Source of the DNA: Holophagaceae bacterium UBA706
Lineage (GTDB): Bacteria; Acidobacteriota; Holophagae; Holophagales; Holophagaceae
DNA length: 7,889 nt
NCBI GenBank assembly: GCA_002298155.1
Contig: DBME01000131.1
Location: 1-7,889, forward strand
Direction: 5' to 3'
The translations under genes and the position numbers were made by a program. This document shows, piece after piece, positions 1 to 6,839 of this stretch; position 1 is the stretch's first letter; every line of letters begins with the position of its first letter. A model generated the notes under the pieces. The model ran no database searches. It was not told the DNA's origin and was given only the letters and a program-made list of their open reading frames with translations.

Positions 1-31
1 GCCGAGGCGCTGGGGTTACCGAGGATCGCCG

Positions 32-65
32 AAAAAAAAGCAGAGGTTGTTATGAAACCTGGAGC
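32..65 (-). terminator. Probable Rho-independent terminator after the polymerase gene
   Basis: On the minus strand, about 60 bp after the polymerase stop, AGGTT (60-56) pairs with AACCT (48-44) around a 7-nt loop. An outer GC/GC pair (65-64 with 41-40) lies beyond a small internal mismatch, and a run of eight T (39-32) follows at once. The stem is short and imperfect, so efficiency is uncertain, but the T8 run and its location just past the last gene fit transcript termination. The rest of positions 1-124 shows no gene or other signal. Confidence 0.5.
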
Positions 66-124
66 AGGACGATTCCAATATTTTTCTGGAAGTAGCTTGA
101 TTTCCGTCCCGGGAAATGAGGCGA

Positions 125-1474
125 TCAGGCTGGCTGGCTTGCCTTCTCCCTGGCGGTGTAGAGAAGCCAGATCTGGGTGCGGTCGAAGCTGAAGGCCCCG
201 ATGGAGAGCCACATGTACGTGTCCGTGAACGTGAGGCTCCCCTTCTTGCTCAGCACGATGATCTGGTAGATCAGCAGCGAGAGCGCCAGTGCCGTGAACA
301 GGAGCGCGGAGGAATCCCCGGACTTCCTCACCAGGGCCAGCGTCTGGAAACCGAACCTTAGCGTCATGAGGCAGCAGATGATCAACAGGCCGAGCCCGAT
401 GATCCCCGCCTCGCCGAAGGCCTGCACGAAATGGTTGTGGGGCCACATGCCGAGCTCCTTCTCGCAGGCCCGCGCCCCTTTCCCGAAGATGAACGATTTT
501 GTGGAAGACAGCCCCATCTCGATGGCGTGGGAGGACAGGCCCACCCGGTCGTCCTTGCCTTCGGCAATGGCGCTGGGTGAATAGCGCTCCGCGGATTCCG
601 ACAGCCCGCCCTTGGGCACCAGCGTGAAGACCATCGCGAGGGTGAGCAGCAGGCCCACCCCTGCCCCCACCAGCCAGGTGAGGGACTGGCTCGTGGTCTT
701 CCCCTTCACCAGGGCGAACAGGAGGCATCCGCAGGCGAGGCCCGTCATCGTCTCGCCCCGGGAGGTGTTGAACGCGAGCCAGAGCCCCAGGCCGATGCCG
801 GCCACGGCCAGGGTCTTCCGGGCTGCCCTGAAGAGTTTTGAATCACGCGGAAAGGAGTCCTGGGGCAGCAGGACCATCACGCTCATGATGATCAGCAGGG
901 CGCCCATGTCCGCGATGGCCAGGGGCGAAGCCTCGTTCACGCGCCCGGCCTCGAAGTGCACCGTCATGCGGCCCAGGTCCGGGGAGAGGTGGAAGGCCGG
1001 CGAGGCCATGAGGCCGAGCACGGCCAGGATGGTGAGAAACCAGCACCCATGGAAGGCCCGGAGCATGGGCACCGGGGTGTCCATGAGGGCGGGCAGCATG
1101 GCGAAGTACACGAGGAGGTACGGCACGAACTTCATGGGGTCGCTGCCGTAGTACGGGGACCACAGCAGGGTCACCCAGAAGTAGAGCAGGAAGATCCACA
1201 CGGCCAGCTGGATGGCCTTGCCGGATGCGGTCCGGCAGGTGACGCCGGGGTTCCGGAAGAACAGGTTGTACATGAACACCATGGCGATCATGCCCGCCAT
1301 GGCGTAGTTGAGGAGCGCGCCCTGGCTCTGCAGCATGGGCAGGGCCAGGGAGGCCACCTGCTTGTACCCGTACGTCATGATCCCCAGCGGGATGGCCATG
1401 GCCGGCTTGCGGAAGGTGTACGCCAGCATGGCCCCGAAGGTCAGCAGGAACACCGTGAGGACGAAGGTGGCCAT
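125..1474 (-). CDS. O-antigen polymerase/ligase family protein (Wzy_C domain; Wzy likely)
   Basis: Polytopic inner-membrane protein of 449 residues with about 11-12 hydrophobic segments. The Wzy_C region spans roughly residues 220-370. It has NTSRGE (236-241, with R239 at the conserved position after a membrane helix), a periplasmic loop at about 285-345, and FGKGARACEKE followed by WPHNHFVQAFGEAGIIGLG (344-362). This matches the family PHNxxxQxxxExGxxG motif, with H346 as a likely functional residue. Wzy polymerases and WaaL ligases share this domain and cannot be separated by sequence reading alone. The neighbouring Wzx-like flippase and Wzc-like kinase favour Wzy, which would join lipid-linked repeat units at the periplasmic face. 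The ATG at 1474 follows the deacetylase-like gene's TAG by 2 nt with no clear Shine-Dalgarno, so translation is probably coupled. It is the last gene of the run and is followed by a probable terminator. Confidence 0.9.
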   Translation of the reverse strand: MATFVLTVFLLTFGAMLAYTFRKPAMAIPLGIMTYGYKQVASLALPMLQSQGALLNYAMAGMIAMVFMYNLFFRNPGVTCRTASGKAIQLAVWIFLLYFWVTLLWSPYYGSDPMKFVPYLLVYFAMLPALMDTPVPMLRAFHGCWFLTILAVLGLMASPAFHLSPDLGRMTVHFEAGRVNEASPLAIADMGALLIIMSVMVLLPQDSFPRDSKLFRAARKTLAVAGIGLGLWLAFNTSRGETMTGLACGCLLFALVKGKTTSQSLTWLVGAGVGLLLTLAMVFTLVPKGGLSESAERYSPSAIAEGKDDRVGLSSHAIEMGLSSTKSFIFGKGARACEKELGMWPHNHFVQAFGEAGIIGLGLLIICCLMTLRFGFQTLALVRKSGDSSALLFTALALSLLIYQIIVLSKKGSLTFTDTYMWLSIGAFSFDRTQIWLLYTAREKASQPA

Positions 1475-1476
1475 GG

Positions 1477-2586
1477 CTATCGGGCGAAGGAGTCGAAGCG
1501 GCGGTGCACCGCCCCCTGGTCCCTGGCCCAGGCCAGCATGGCCACGTAGACCTCGTGGATCCGCGCCACGGGGAGGTAGTGGGGATGCCAGTTGAGGCAG
1601 AGCACGCCGCCCGCGGCCGCGATGCCGGCCCCCAGGGCCTTGAGCGTCTCCACGGCGTCGGCGGAGCCGGAGTGGTGGAGGCCCATGGCCACCAGGGACG
1701 TGTCCATGGCCGCGAAGGGGACTTCCACCAGGGGCATGGGCGCGCCGGCCTCGGCGTCCCAGAGCACGTAGGGATGGGAGGTGCCGGGCTTGAGGCCCAC
1801 GGTGCGGTTGAAGCCGAAGGTGCTGTCCACCTTGAGCCCCGCCTCGGCCTGGAGCCGGTGGGTGACGCCGGGAAGGAAGTGGAGGTAGTGCTGGCGCGTG
1901 GCCACCACCTCCTTGCCGATGATCTTCTCGATCTGGTCCTTCTGGCGCTTGAGCATGCCGTCCTGCACGGCGGAGGCATAGGTGCCGTGGAGGCCCACCT
2001 CCCAGCCCAGGGCCGCGATCTCGCGCATCATCTCCGAGACCTTCACCCGCCTGCCGTCGAAGCGCACCTTGTCGGTGAAGCGGTAGTCCCCGTCGCAGGC
2101 GTTGACGTGCGCGTCGGGATAGGGGAGGAAGAAGAAGGTGGACCGGAAGCCGTGGCTCTCCTCAAGGCGGAGCCATTCCATGAAGTCGCCGTACCGCTCC
2201 CGCCGGGGGATCTCGGTCAGAAGGCGCACCAGGGAACCCGCCGCGGTGAGGAGGGCATGGCCGCGTCGCCCTTCCCCGAAAAGGCCACGGGACAGGCGCC
2301 GGGCCAGCTTGTGGCCCTGGCCGAGACTGGTCACGTAGTCGACATCATGGGACAGGCAGAGTTTGAGGGGGGCGGCCTTTCCGGCCGGGCGGTTCGCCGT
2401 GATGAGGTCGTCGATCCAGCAGGGCGGTTTTCCGGAGAGAGGCCCTCCCGTGGAGAGGGCCTGGAAGACGTCGTCCAGGAGGCCTGCCTCCAGGTTAAGC
2501 TCGGGCTGGCCCGTGGAAGTGCGCAGGAAAGCCAGGGCGTGGGCCCGCTCCGCCGTCCCCTTTTCAGCTCTCGTCTCGATGGTCAT
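1477..2586 (-). CDS. Polysaccharide deacetylase-like protein (CE4/NodB-fold), apparently cytoplasmic
   Basis: Protein of 369 residues with a CE4-like catalytic domain from about residue 74 to 340. Visible motifs are LCLSHDVDY (76-84, motif 1, with D81 and D83 as likely base and metal ligand), STFFFLP (149-155), GWEVGLHGTYAS (194-205, motif 2, H200), RQHYLHF (231-237), DSTFG (254-258) and LNWHPHY (331-337, H334/H336). Motif 2 lacks the usual second histidine of HxxxH; S205 sits there instead, as in divergent CE4-like groups of polysaccharide loci (from memory, one includes the putative Bordetella deacetylase WbmS). No signal peptide or membrane segment is visible: the first 70 residues are charged and mixed. 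A cytoplasmic target, such as a nucleotide sugar or lipid-linked unit, is therefore inferred. The ATG at 2586 has GAGG 5 nt upstream. The TAG stop lies 2 nt before the polymerase start, suggesting coupling. Fold confidence is good; substrate and activity are unknown. Confidence 0.82.
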   Translation of the reverse strand: MTIETRAEKGTAERAHALAFLRTSTGQPELNLEAGLLDDVFQALSTGGPLSGKPPCWIDDLITANRPAGKAAPLKLCLSHDVDYVTSLGQGHKLARRLSRGLFGEGRRGHALLTAAGSLVRLLTEIPRRERYGDFMEWLRLEESHGFRSTFFFLPYPDAHVNACDGDYRFTDKVRFDGRRVKVSEMMREIAALGWEVGLHGTYASAVQDGMLKRQKDQIEKIIGKEVVATRQHYLHFLPGVTHRLQAEAGLKVDSTFGFNRTVGLKPGTSHPYVLWDAEAGAPMPLVEVPFAAMDTSLVAMGLHHSGSADAVETLKALGAGIAAAGGVLCLNWHPHYLPVARIHEVYVAMLAWARDQGAVHRRFDSFAR

Positions 2587-2608
2587 TGCCGCCTCGTACG
2601 ATGGTCAT
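2577..2608. repeat. 10-bp direct repeat at the start of the deacetylase-like gene
   Basis: CGATGGTCAT occurs at 2577-2586 and again at 2599-2608, a 22-bp offset, and the similarity extends a few bases on the left side (CTCGT before each copy). On the minus strand each copy carries ATGACCATCG, so the start codon and first codons of the gene are duplicated upstream, out of frame with the gene. Confidence 0.6.
2592..2595 (-). promoter_or_regulatory. Ribosome-binding site of the deacetylase-like gene
   Basis: GAGG on the minus strand, 5 nt before the ATG at 2586. It is of moderate strength. A second, out-of-frame ATG in a copy of the same sequence lies 22 nt further upstream at 2608. Confidence 0.5.
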
Positions 2609-2659
2609 GGTGAAGGACCTTCCCATCATCCCAGGAAAGCCCTGCGGTCGCCCCCTGCT

Positions 2660-3964
2660 TCACCCGGCGGCGCCTTCCTTCGGGGGGGGCTTGCGGAAGG
2701 CGAAGATGGATTCGGCCCAGTAGTCGACGCCGTACATCGTGGCGCTGAGGGCCGTGAGGGCGTAGAGGTAGGATTCCACCCGCCAGCCCTTGGACATGGC
2801 CACCAGGACCAGCAGGCCGTTGGTGAGGGTCCGCGATGCGTGCCAGAGGGGGATGTACCACCAGGCCCCCACCACCAGGCAGCCCCGGTCGATGGGCGAG
2901 GCCACGAACCCGAAGAACGAGCTCACCGCCAGGATGGCCGCGTAGCGCCCGGCCACGATCCACTTGGCCCCGAAGACCAGGGGGAAGACGGTGGGCAGGA
3001 GCAGGAAGGCCGCCCCGTACACCGGTATGCCGATGATCAGGAGGCGCTTGGAGGTGGAGCGCCACAGGTCCGAGAAGTCCCGGCCCGAGGCCCACTGCGC
3101 GCAGGCGCGCTGGTAGTAGACGCTGCTGGTGGCGTTGCCCATGAGCGCCGTGGGCAGGTACACCGACTGGTTCGCCAGGGCGAACTGCCCCAGCGTCTCC
3201 GGCCCGTAGGCATGGGCGATGAAGACCAGGGGGATGAAGTTCGTGCAGGCCAGGAGCGTCTGGGAAACCGCCACGGCCCCCGCGAGACGGCCCAGCTTGC
3301 GCCCCATGCGGCGGATCTCCGCCAGGTCGAAGGGGAAGCGCCGCCGGCTGGGGCGCGCCAGCCAGGCCAGCTTGCCCACCATGGCCCAGGTGTTGGTGCC
3401 CAGCACCAGCCCGCCGGGTCCCGGTAGGATGAAGCGGCCCAGGAGGGTCGATCCCACGTAGGCGGCCTTGGCGGCCACTTCGGCCTCCGAAGAGCGGCGG
3501 AAGCGCCGCCGGCGCTGTTCCCACCCCTGGAAGGCCCCGGCCAGGGAGGTCACGGCCGCGGTGATAGGGATCCACACCACCCAGGGTTCCAGCCCCGGTT
3601 CACCCGCCCAGCGTGCGAAGGTGGCCCGGAACACATAGGCGACGGGCGTGAGGATGACGAAGGCCAGGCCGCCCAGGAGGGCCACCAGCTGCAGCAGGCG
3701 CCAGCCGTCCCGGTGGCGCTTGGGCAGCTGCACGAAGTTCTCGTACCGCACGGTGGTGACCACGGCGACCAGCACCACGATCTGGCTGAACAGGTTGGCC
3801 ACGGCGAAGTCCGGGGGCCTGAAGAGCCGCGTGAACAGGGGCATCGCCGCGAAGGTGAGGGCCTGGGCGAGGATGGTCCCGGAAACCAGCCAGGCCACGT
3901 CCTGCCAATAGGACGAGGCCTTGAGCCGATTCCACAAGCTGGAAATCATGGATGAAACCCACAT
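2660..3964 (-). CDS. Wzx-type polysaccharide flippase (MOP superfamily)
   Basis: Inner-membrane protein of 434 residues with 10 or more hydrophobic segments, the usual size for Wzx flippases, which turn undecaprenyl-diphosphate-linked repeat units to the periplasmic face. Family signatures are visible: an amphipathic start followed by LVSGTILAQALTFAAMPLFT (26-45), RYENFVQLPK (73-82, matching the RxExAIxLP motif), LGQFALANQSVYLPTALM (258-275) and VFPLVFGAKWIVAGRYAAIL (326-345). An arginine-rich RRRRFRR loop (141-147) fits a cytoplasmic turn. TAG directly precedes the ATG at 3964, so the start is there or at the in-frame ATG at 3949 (residue 6); neither has a good ribosome-binding site. It lies 72 bp after the aminotransferase gene and stops 73 bp before the deacetylase-like gene, looser spacing than elsewhere in the cluster. 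A C8 run in its last codons (2682-2689) could shift its frame. A role in transporting this locus's own glycan is inferred from context. Confidence 0.9.
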   Translation of the reverse strand: MWVSSMISSLWNRLKASSYWQDVAWLVSGTILAQALTFAAMPLFTRLFRPPDFAVANLFSQIVVLVAVVTTVRYENFVQLPKRHRDGWRLLQLVALLGGLAFVILTPVAYVFRATFARWAGEPGLEPWVVWIPITAAVTSLAGAFQGWEQRRRRFRRSSEAEVAAKAAYVGSTLLGRFILPGPGGLVLGTNTWAMVGKLAWLARPSRRRFPFDLAEIRRMGRKLGRLAGAVAVSQTLLACTNFIPLVFIAHAYGPETLGQFALANQSVYLPTALMGNATSSVYYQRACAQWASGRDFSDLWRSTSKRLLIIGIPVYGAAFLLLPTVFPLVFGAKWIVAGRYAAILAVSSFFGFVASPIDRGCLVVGAWWYIPLWHASRTLTNGLLVLVAMSKGWRVESYLYALTALSATMYGVDYWAESIFAFRKPPPKEGAAG

Positions 3965-4007
3965 CTAGGAGCCTGATTACGAAATGGTCGGTTCGATCGC
4001 CGGGACC

Positions 4008-4032
4008 CCACGGTGCAGGCCTTCAGCCGTGG
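4008..4032. repeat. Short inverted repeat in the aminotransferase-flippase gap
   Basis: CCACGG (4008-4013) and CCGTGG (4027-4032) form a 6-bp inverted repeat around a 13-nt loop, just after the aminotransferase stop. On the minus strand no T run follows, so it is not a convincing intrinsic terminator. It could mark an mRNA-processing or attenuation hairpin, or be chance in GC-rich DNA. The rest of the 72-bp gap (3965-4036) shows no recognisable promoter. Confidence 0.3.
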
Positions 4033-4036
4033 TGGA

Positions 4037-5137
4037 TCAGATGCCCATGGAGGCGACGACGAACTTCAGGATCTCCGGATCCATGCCGGGCCACAGCGGC
4101 AGGGAGAGGATCTCCCCGGCGGCGGCTTCGGTCACGGGCAGGTCGCCCTGCTTCATGCCGAGCTCCGCGTAGGCCTTCTGCAGGTGCAGGGGCACGGGAT
4201 AGTGGATGCCCGCCTCGATGCCCGCGGCCGTGAGGCGCGCCAGCACCTGGTCGCGGTTGGGGATGCGGATCACGTACAGGTGGTAGACCGGGAGGCAGCC
4301 CTCCTGGGTCGCCACGCGGCGGATCCCCTTGGGTTCGAGCAGCGCGTCGTACTGCGCGGCCAGGGCCCGGCGGCTGGCGTTCCAGCTGTCCAGGTGGGGC
4401 AGCTTCACGTTGAGCACGGCACCCTGGAGGCCGTCCATGCGCGAGTTGCGGCCCACGAAATCGTGGGTGTACTTGGTGGCGCGGCCGTGGTTGCGCTTGC
4501 GGCGGATCCAGTCGGCCAGCTTGGCGTCGTTGGTGGTCACGGCGCCGGCGTCGCCGTAGGCGCCCAGGTTCTTGCCCGGGTAGTAGCTGAAGGTGGCGGC
4601 GTCGCCCATGGAGCCGGCGCGGCGGCCGCGGTACTCGGCGCCGTGGGCCTGGCAGGCGTCTTCCATGACCTTGAGGCCGTGCTTGCGGGCGATGGCGAGC
4701 AGCGGATCCATGTCCACGGTCTGGCCGTAGAGGTGGACGGGCACGATGGCCTTGGTGCGGGGCGTGATGGCGGCCTCGACCTTGGAGACGTCCATGAGCA
4801 GGCTGTCGTCGCGCACGTCGACGAACACGGGGATCGCGCCCAGCTCGGAGATGCCCTCGGCGGTGGCGATGAAGGTGTGCGAGACGGTGATGACCTCGTC
4901 ACCCCGGCCCACGCCCAGGCCTTCCAGGGCCAGGACCGTGGCGTCGGTGCCGTTGCCCATGCCGATGCAGTGGGAGGCGCCGCAGAATTCCGCGAAGCGC
5001 TTCTCGAAGGTGTCCACGTGGGGACCCAGGATGAAGGAGGTCGTGTCGAGCACGCCCTGGATCGCGACGTCCATCTCGGGCTTGAGGCTCAGGTACTGGG
5101 CCTTGAGGTCGACGAGGGGGATCTTGGCTTCAGACAC
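4037..5137 (-). CDS. DegT/DnrJ/EryC1/StrS family PLP-dependent sugar aminotransferase (WbpE/WlbC-like)
   Basis: Cytoplasmic nucleotide-sugar aminotransferase of 366 residues, the standard family length. It opens with [10 protein letters not shown] (6-15), typical of the family. PLP-site features in order: GNGTDA (61-66), the SHTFIATAE strand-helix (86-94), [11 protein letters not shown] (157-167, with D160 for the pyridine nitrogen and Q163), and [16 protein letters not shown] (184-199), where K189 should form the Schiff base. The C-terminal [11 protein letters not shown] (310-320) is also characteristic. The GTG start at 5137 has AGGAGG 5 nt upstream and lies inside the acyltransferase gene, giving an 8-nt overlap; the encoded N-terminus aligns with the family consensus. 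The likely reaction is glutamate-dependent amination at C3 of a 3-keto nucleotide sugar. The pairing with an N-acyltransferase and a dehydrogenase resembles WbpB-D-E and WlbA-B-C, which make UDP-2,3-diacetamido-2,3-dideoxy-glucuronate. A dTDP-3-amino-sugar route is less likely because no ketoisomerase is present. Confidence 0.95.
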   Translation of the reverse strand: MSEAKIPLVDLKAQYLSLKPEMDVAIQGVLDTTSFILGPHVDTFEKRFAEFCGASHCIGMGNGTDATVLALEGLGVGRGDEVITVSHTFIATAEGISELGAIPVFVDVRDDSLLMDVSKVEAAITPRTKAIVPVHLYGQTVDMDPLLAIARKHGLKVMEDACQAHGAEYRGRRAGSMGDAATFSYYPGKNLGAYGDAGAVTTNDAKLADWIRRKRNHGRATKYTHDFVGRNSRMDGLQGAVLNVKLPHLDSWNASRRALAAQYDALLEPKGIRRVATQEGCLPVYHLYVIRIPNRDQVLARLTAAGIEAGIHYPVPLHLQKAYAELGMKQGDLPVTEAAAGEILSLPLWPGMDPEILKFVVASMGI

Positions 5138-5777
5138 TGCGGCCTCCTGGATATACGAGTTCTTGGGTATCGGCGTACCGGAGTTCGGACGCCTTGCCGA
5201 TGACCTTGGCGGGGTTCCCGGCGACGATCGCGTCGGGGGGGACGTCCCGGGTCACGACGCTTCCGGCGCCCACCAGGGCGCCCGCGCCGATGGTGACCCC
5301 CGGCAGCAGGGTGCTGTTGGCGCCGACCTTGGCGCCCTTGCAGATGCGCACGCCCTTCAGAAGCTCCTTGGTGCGGGGCGTCTGGGGGAACTTCGCGTTG
5401 GTGAGCACGACGTTGGGGCCGATCCAGCAGCCTTCCTCGAGCACCGAGTGCTCGGGCACGAAGCAGTGCGAATGGATGCGCACATGGTCGGCCATGGTCA
5501 CGAGGAATTCGAGCACGGAACCGGTGCCCACCGAGCAGTCGTCGCCGATGGAGCACTGTTCCCGCACCATCGCCCCGTGCCCGCACTGGAAGCGGGCGCC
5601 GATGCGGCTCCCCGCGTAGAGGACGGAGTGGGAGCGCAGGACGGCGCCGGCGCCCACGTGCAGCTCGAGCTCGCCGGGGGCGGCGCCCTTGGGGGCACGC
5701 CCGAGGATGACGAAATCGTCGACCTCGACGCCCTCGCCCAGGTGGACGTTGGGGAAGCGGACGATGGTCTGGCTCAC
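5130..5777 (-). CDS. Left-handed beta-helix (hexapeptide repeat) N-acyltransferase
   Basis: Predicted cytoplasmic acyl-CoA-dependent transferase of 215 residues, probably trimeric like its family. Imperfect hexapeptide turns ([I/V/L]-G-x-x-x-x) run from about residue 10 to 185, for example [12 protein letters not shown] (41-52), [15 protein letters not shown] (54-68), [14 protein letters not shown] (75-88) and [20 protein letters not shown] (151-170). They end in GNPAKVIGK (187-195), the usual closing motif of sugar acyltransferases. Candidate catalytic histidines are H67, H102 and H104. The start is GTG at 5777, overlapping the dehydrogenase stop by 4 nt (GTGA), with GGAGG 5 nt upstream; no ATG gives a sensible start. 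The likely reaction is N-acetylation of the 3-amino group made by the next gene's product. Compared with WbpD/WlbB (about 190 residues) it has an extra N-terminal segment with [14 protein letters not shown] (23-36), so the acyl group or sugar may differ. The family assignment is secure; the substrate is inferred. Confidence 0.9.
   Translation of the reverse strand: MSQTIVRFPNVHLGEGVEVDDFVILGRAPKGAAPGELELHVGAGAVLRSHSVLYAGSRIGARFQCGHGAMVREQCSIGDDCSVGTGSVLEFLVTMADHVRIHSHCFVPEHSVLEEGCWIGPNVVLTNAKFPQTPRTKELLKGVRICKGAKVGANSTLLPGVTIGAGALVGAGSVVTRDVPPDAIVAGNPAKVIGKASELRYADTQELVYPGGRSV
5143..5148 (-). promoter_or_regulatory. Ribosome-binding site of the aminotransferase gene (GTG start)
   Basis: A full AGGAGG on the minus strand, 5 nt before GTG at 5137, within the 3' end of the acyltransferase gene. 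It is the strongest Shine-Dalgarno in the window and fixes the GTG start in the 8-nt overlap. Confidence 0.8.
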
Positions 5778-6826
5778 TTGCCCCTCCCCAGGAGGACGGA
5801 GTGCGGCACGAAGCGGAGGAAGACCTCGCGGCCCGTGGCGGCCGACTCGTAGAGGGCGTTGATGATCTCCAGGGACTTGCGCCCCTCGAGGCCGGCCAGC
5901 ATGGAGTTGCGGCCGGTGTCCAGGCACTCCAGGACGTCCTGGTAGAAGGCCTGGTGGCCCAGCCCGTAGACGTTGGGCACGGCCTGGGAGGGATCCTCCT
6001 CGATCAGGCTCATGGCCTCGGGATCCTTGAAGTTCCAGGTCTCGAGCTTGTTCACGGCGAACCCGCCGATGACCACGGCGCCCTTCTCGCCAAGGATGGA
6101 GAGGCTGCCCTCCAGGTCCTTGGGACGGGTGGCGGTGGTGGCCTCGATGACGCCCAGGGCGCCGCTCTTGAAGCGAAGCACGGCCACGCCGGTGTCCTCG
6201 GATTCGATCTTCACCAGGCGGGTGGCGGTGTAGGCCTGGACGGATTCCACCGGGCCCATCATCCACTGCAGGAGGTCGATGTGGTGGCTGGCCTGGTTCG
6301 TGAAGACGCCGCCGTCCTCCTTCCAGGTTCCGCGCCAGGCGTCCTGGTCGTAGTAGCTCTGGTCGCGGCACCACCGCACCCGCACGGTGCCCATGACCGG
6401 CTTGCCGAAGAAGCCGTTCTCCAGGGCCTTGCGCAGCTTGACGACCGGGGGGTTGTAGCGGTTCTGCTTCACCACGAACAGCCGCGTCGCGCAGCGGTCG
6501 CAGGTCTCGATGAGCATGTCGGCGTCCTCGAGCGTGAGCGCCATGGGCTTCTCGACCACCAGGGTCGACACATGGGGGGCGAGCTCGCAGGCGATGCGGG
6601 CGTGGGAGCCGGACTCGGTGAGGATCGTGGCGATGTCGGGCTTCTCGCGCTTGACCATGTCGAGGGCGTTGACGTAGTAGGGGATGCCCAGCGGCTCGGC
6701 GATCGCCTTGGCGCGGGCCTCGACGATGTCGCAGACGGCGATCAGGCGCATTCCCGGGGACTGGGTGAGGACCTGGACGTGCCGTCCGGAAATGCGTCCG
6801 CAGCCAACGAGTACGACTGTTTTCAT
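5774..6826 (-). CDS. Gfo/Idh/MocA family NAD(P)-dependent sugar dehydrogenase (WbpB/WlbA-like role inferred)
   Basis: Cytoplasmic oxidoreductase of 350 residues, a typical family length. Residues 1-120 are the Rossmann domain, with the nucleotide-binding loop VGCGRISGRH (7-16), an acidic residue ending beta-2 (VCD, D33) and the family EKP motif (92-94, K93 being the conserved lysine). The C-terminal substrate domain has DGGVFTNQASHHIDLLQW (171-188), matching the family GG...HxxD active-site motif with H181 and D184. The ATG at 6826 is chosen because AAGGAG lies 7 nt upstream and the Rossmann strand begins at residue 2; a longer in-frame start at 6922 would add a low-complexity leader overlapping the kinase gene. 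The stop overlaps the acyltransferase start (GTGA). Beside an acyltransferase and a C3-type aminotransferase, the likely job is oxidation of C3 of a UDP-HexNAc uronic acid to the 3-keto sugar. The sequence is not close to what I recall of P. aeruginosa WbpB, so the exact substrate is open. Confidence 0.9.
   Translation of the reverse strand: MKTVVLVGCGRISGRHVQVLTQSPGMRLIAVCDIVEARAKAIAEPLGIPYYVNALDMVKREKPDIATILTESGSHARIACELAPHVSTLVVEKPMALTLEDADMLIETCDRCATRLFVVKQNRYNPPVVKLRKALENGFFGKPVMGTVRVRWCRDQSYYDQDAWRGTWKEDGGVFTNQASHHIDLLQWMMGPVESVQAYTATRLVKIESEDTGVAVLRFKSGALGVIEATTATRPKDLEGSLSILGEKGAVVIGGFAVNKLETWNFKDPEAMSLIEEDPSQAVPNVYGLGHQAFYQDVLECLDTGRNSMLAGLEGRKSLEIINALYESAATGREVFLRFVPHSVLLGRGK
5783..5787 (-). 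promoter_or_regulatory. Ribosome-binding site of the acyltransferase gene (GTG start)
   Basis: GGAGG within a G-rich stretch on the minus strand, 5 nt before GTG at 5777. It lies inside the last codons of the dehydrogenase gene and supports the GTG start and the 4-nt GTGA overlap. Confidence 0.65.
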
Positions 6827-6833
6827 TGACCTT

Positions 6834-6839
6834 CTCCTT
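6834..6839 (-). promoter_or_regulatory. Ribosome-binding site of the dehydrogenase gene
   Basis: AAGGAG on the minus strand, 7 nt before the ATG at 6826. It decides this start over the in-frame ATG at 6922, which lies inside the kinase gene. A C8 run (6848-6841) directly precedes the purine stretch. Confidence 0.75.

Noticed and set aside
1..124. A further small gene or promoter at the left edge
   Set aside because: No open frame with a ribosome-binding site and no recognisable -35/-10 pair could be supported; only the terminator-like hairpin stands out.
843..1979. Open frame of 378 codons on the minus strand spanning the deacetylase-polymerase junction
   Set aside because: It is out of frame with both well-supported genes; its product is Pro/Arg/Ser/His-rich nonsense typical of shifted GC-rich frames.
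1504..2613. Long open frame of 369 codons on the plus strand
   Set aside because: It lies antisense to the deacetylase-like gene, is rich in His/Gly/Val/Glu with no recognisable domain, and reflects low stop-codon frequency in GC-rich DNA. The minus-strand frame has clear CE4-like motifs.
2583..3575. Open frame of 330 codons on the minus strand overlapping the flippase gene
   Set aside because: Its composition is Gly/Pro/Arg/His-rich and lacks membrane segments, while the flippase frame has clear ones. Only its last 26 codons matter, as the tail that a frameshift at the C8 tract would add.
4008..4032. Intrinsic terminator between the aminotransferase and flippase genes
   Set aside because: The 6-bp inverted repeat has a 13-nt loop and no following T run on the minus strand.
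4013..5203. Open frame of 396 codons on the plus strand
   Set aside because: It is antisense to the aminotransferase gene, low in complexity (Gly, His, Val, Ala, Asp) and has no ribosome-binding site or family motif.
5801..6829. Open frame of 342 codons on the plus strand
   Set aside because: It is a shadow of the dehydrogenase gene on the other strand; composition is biased and no domain is recognisable.
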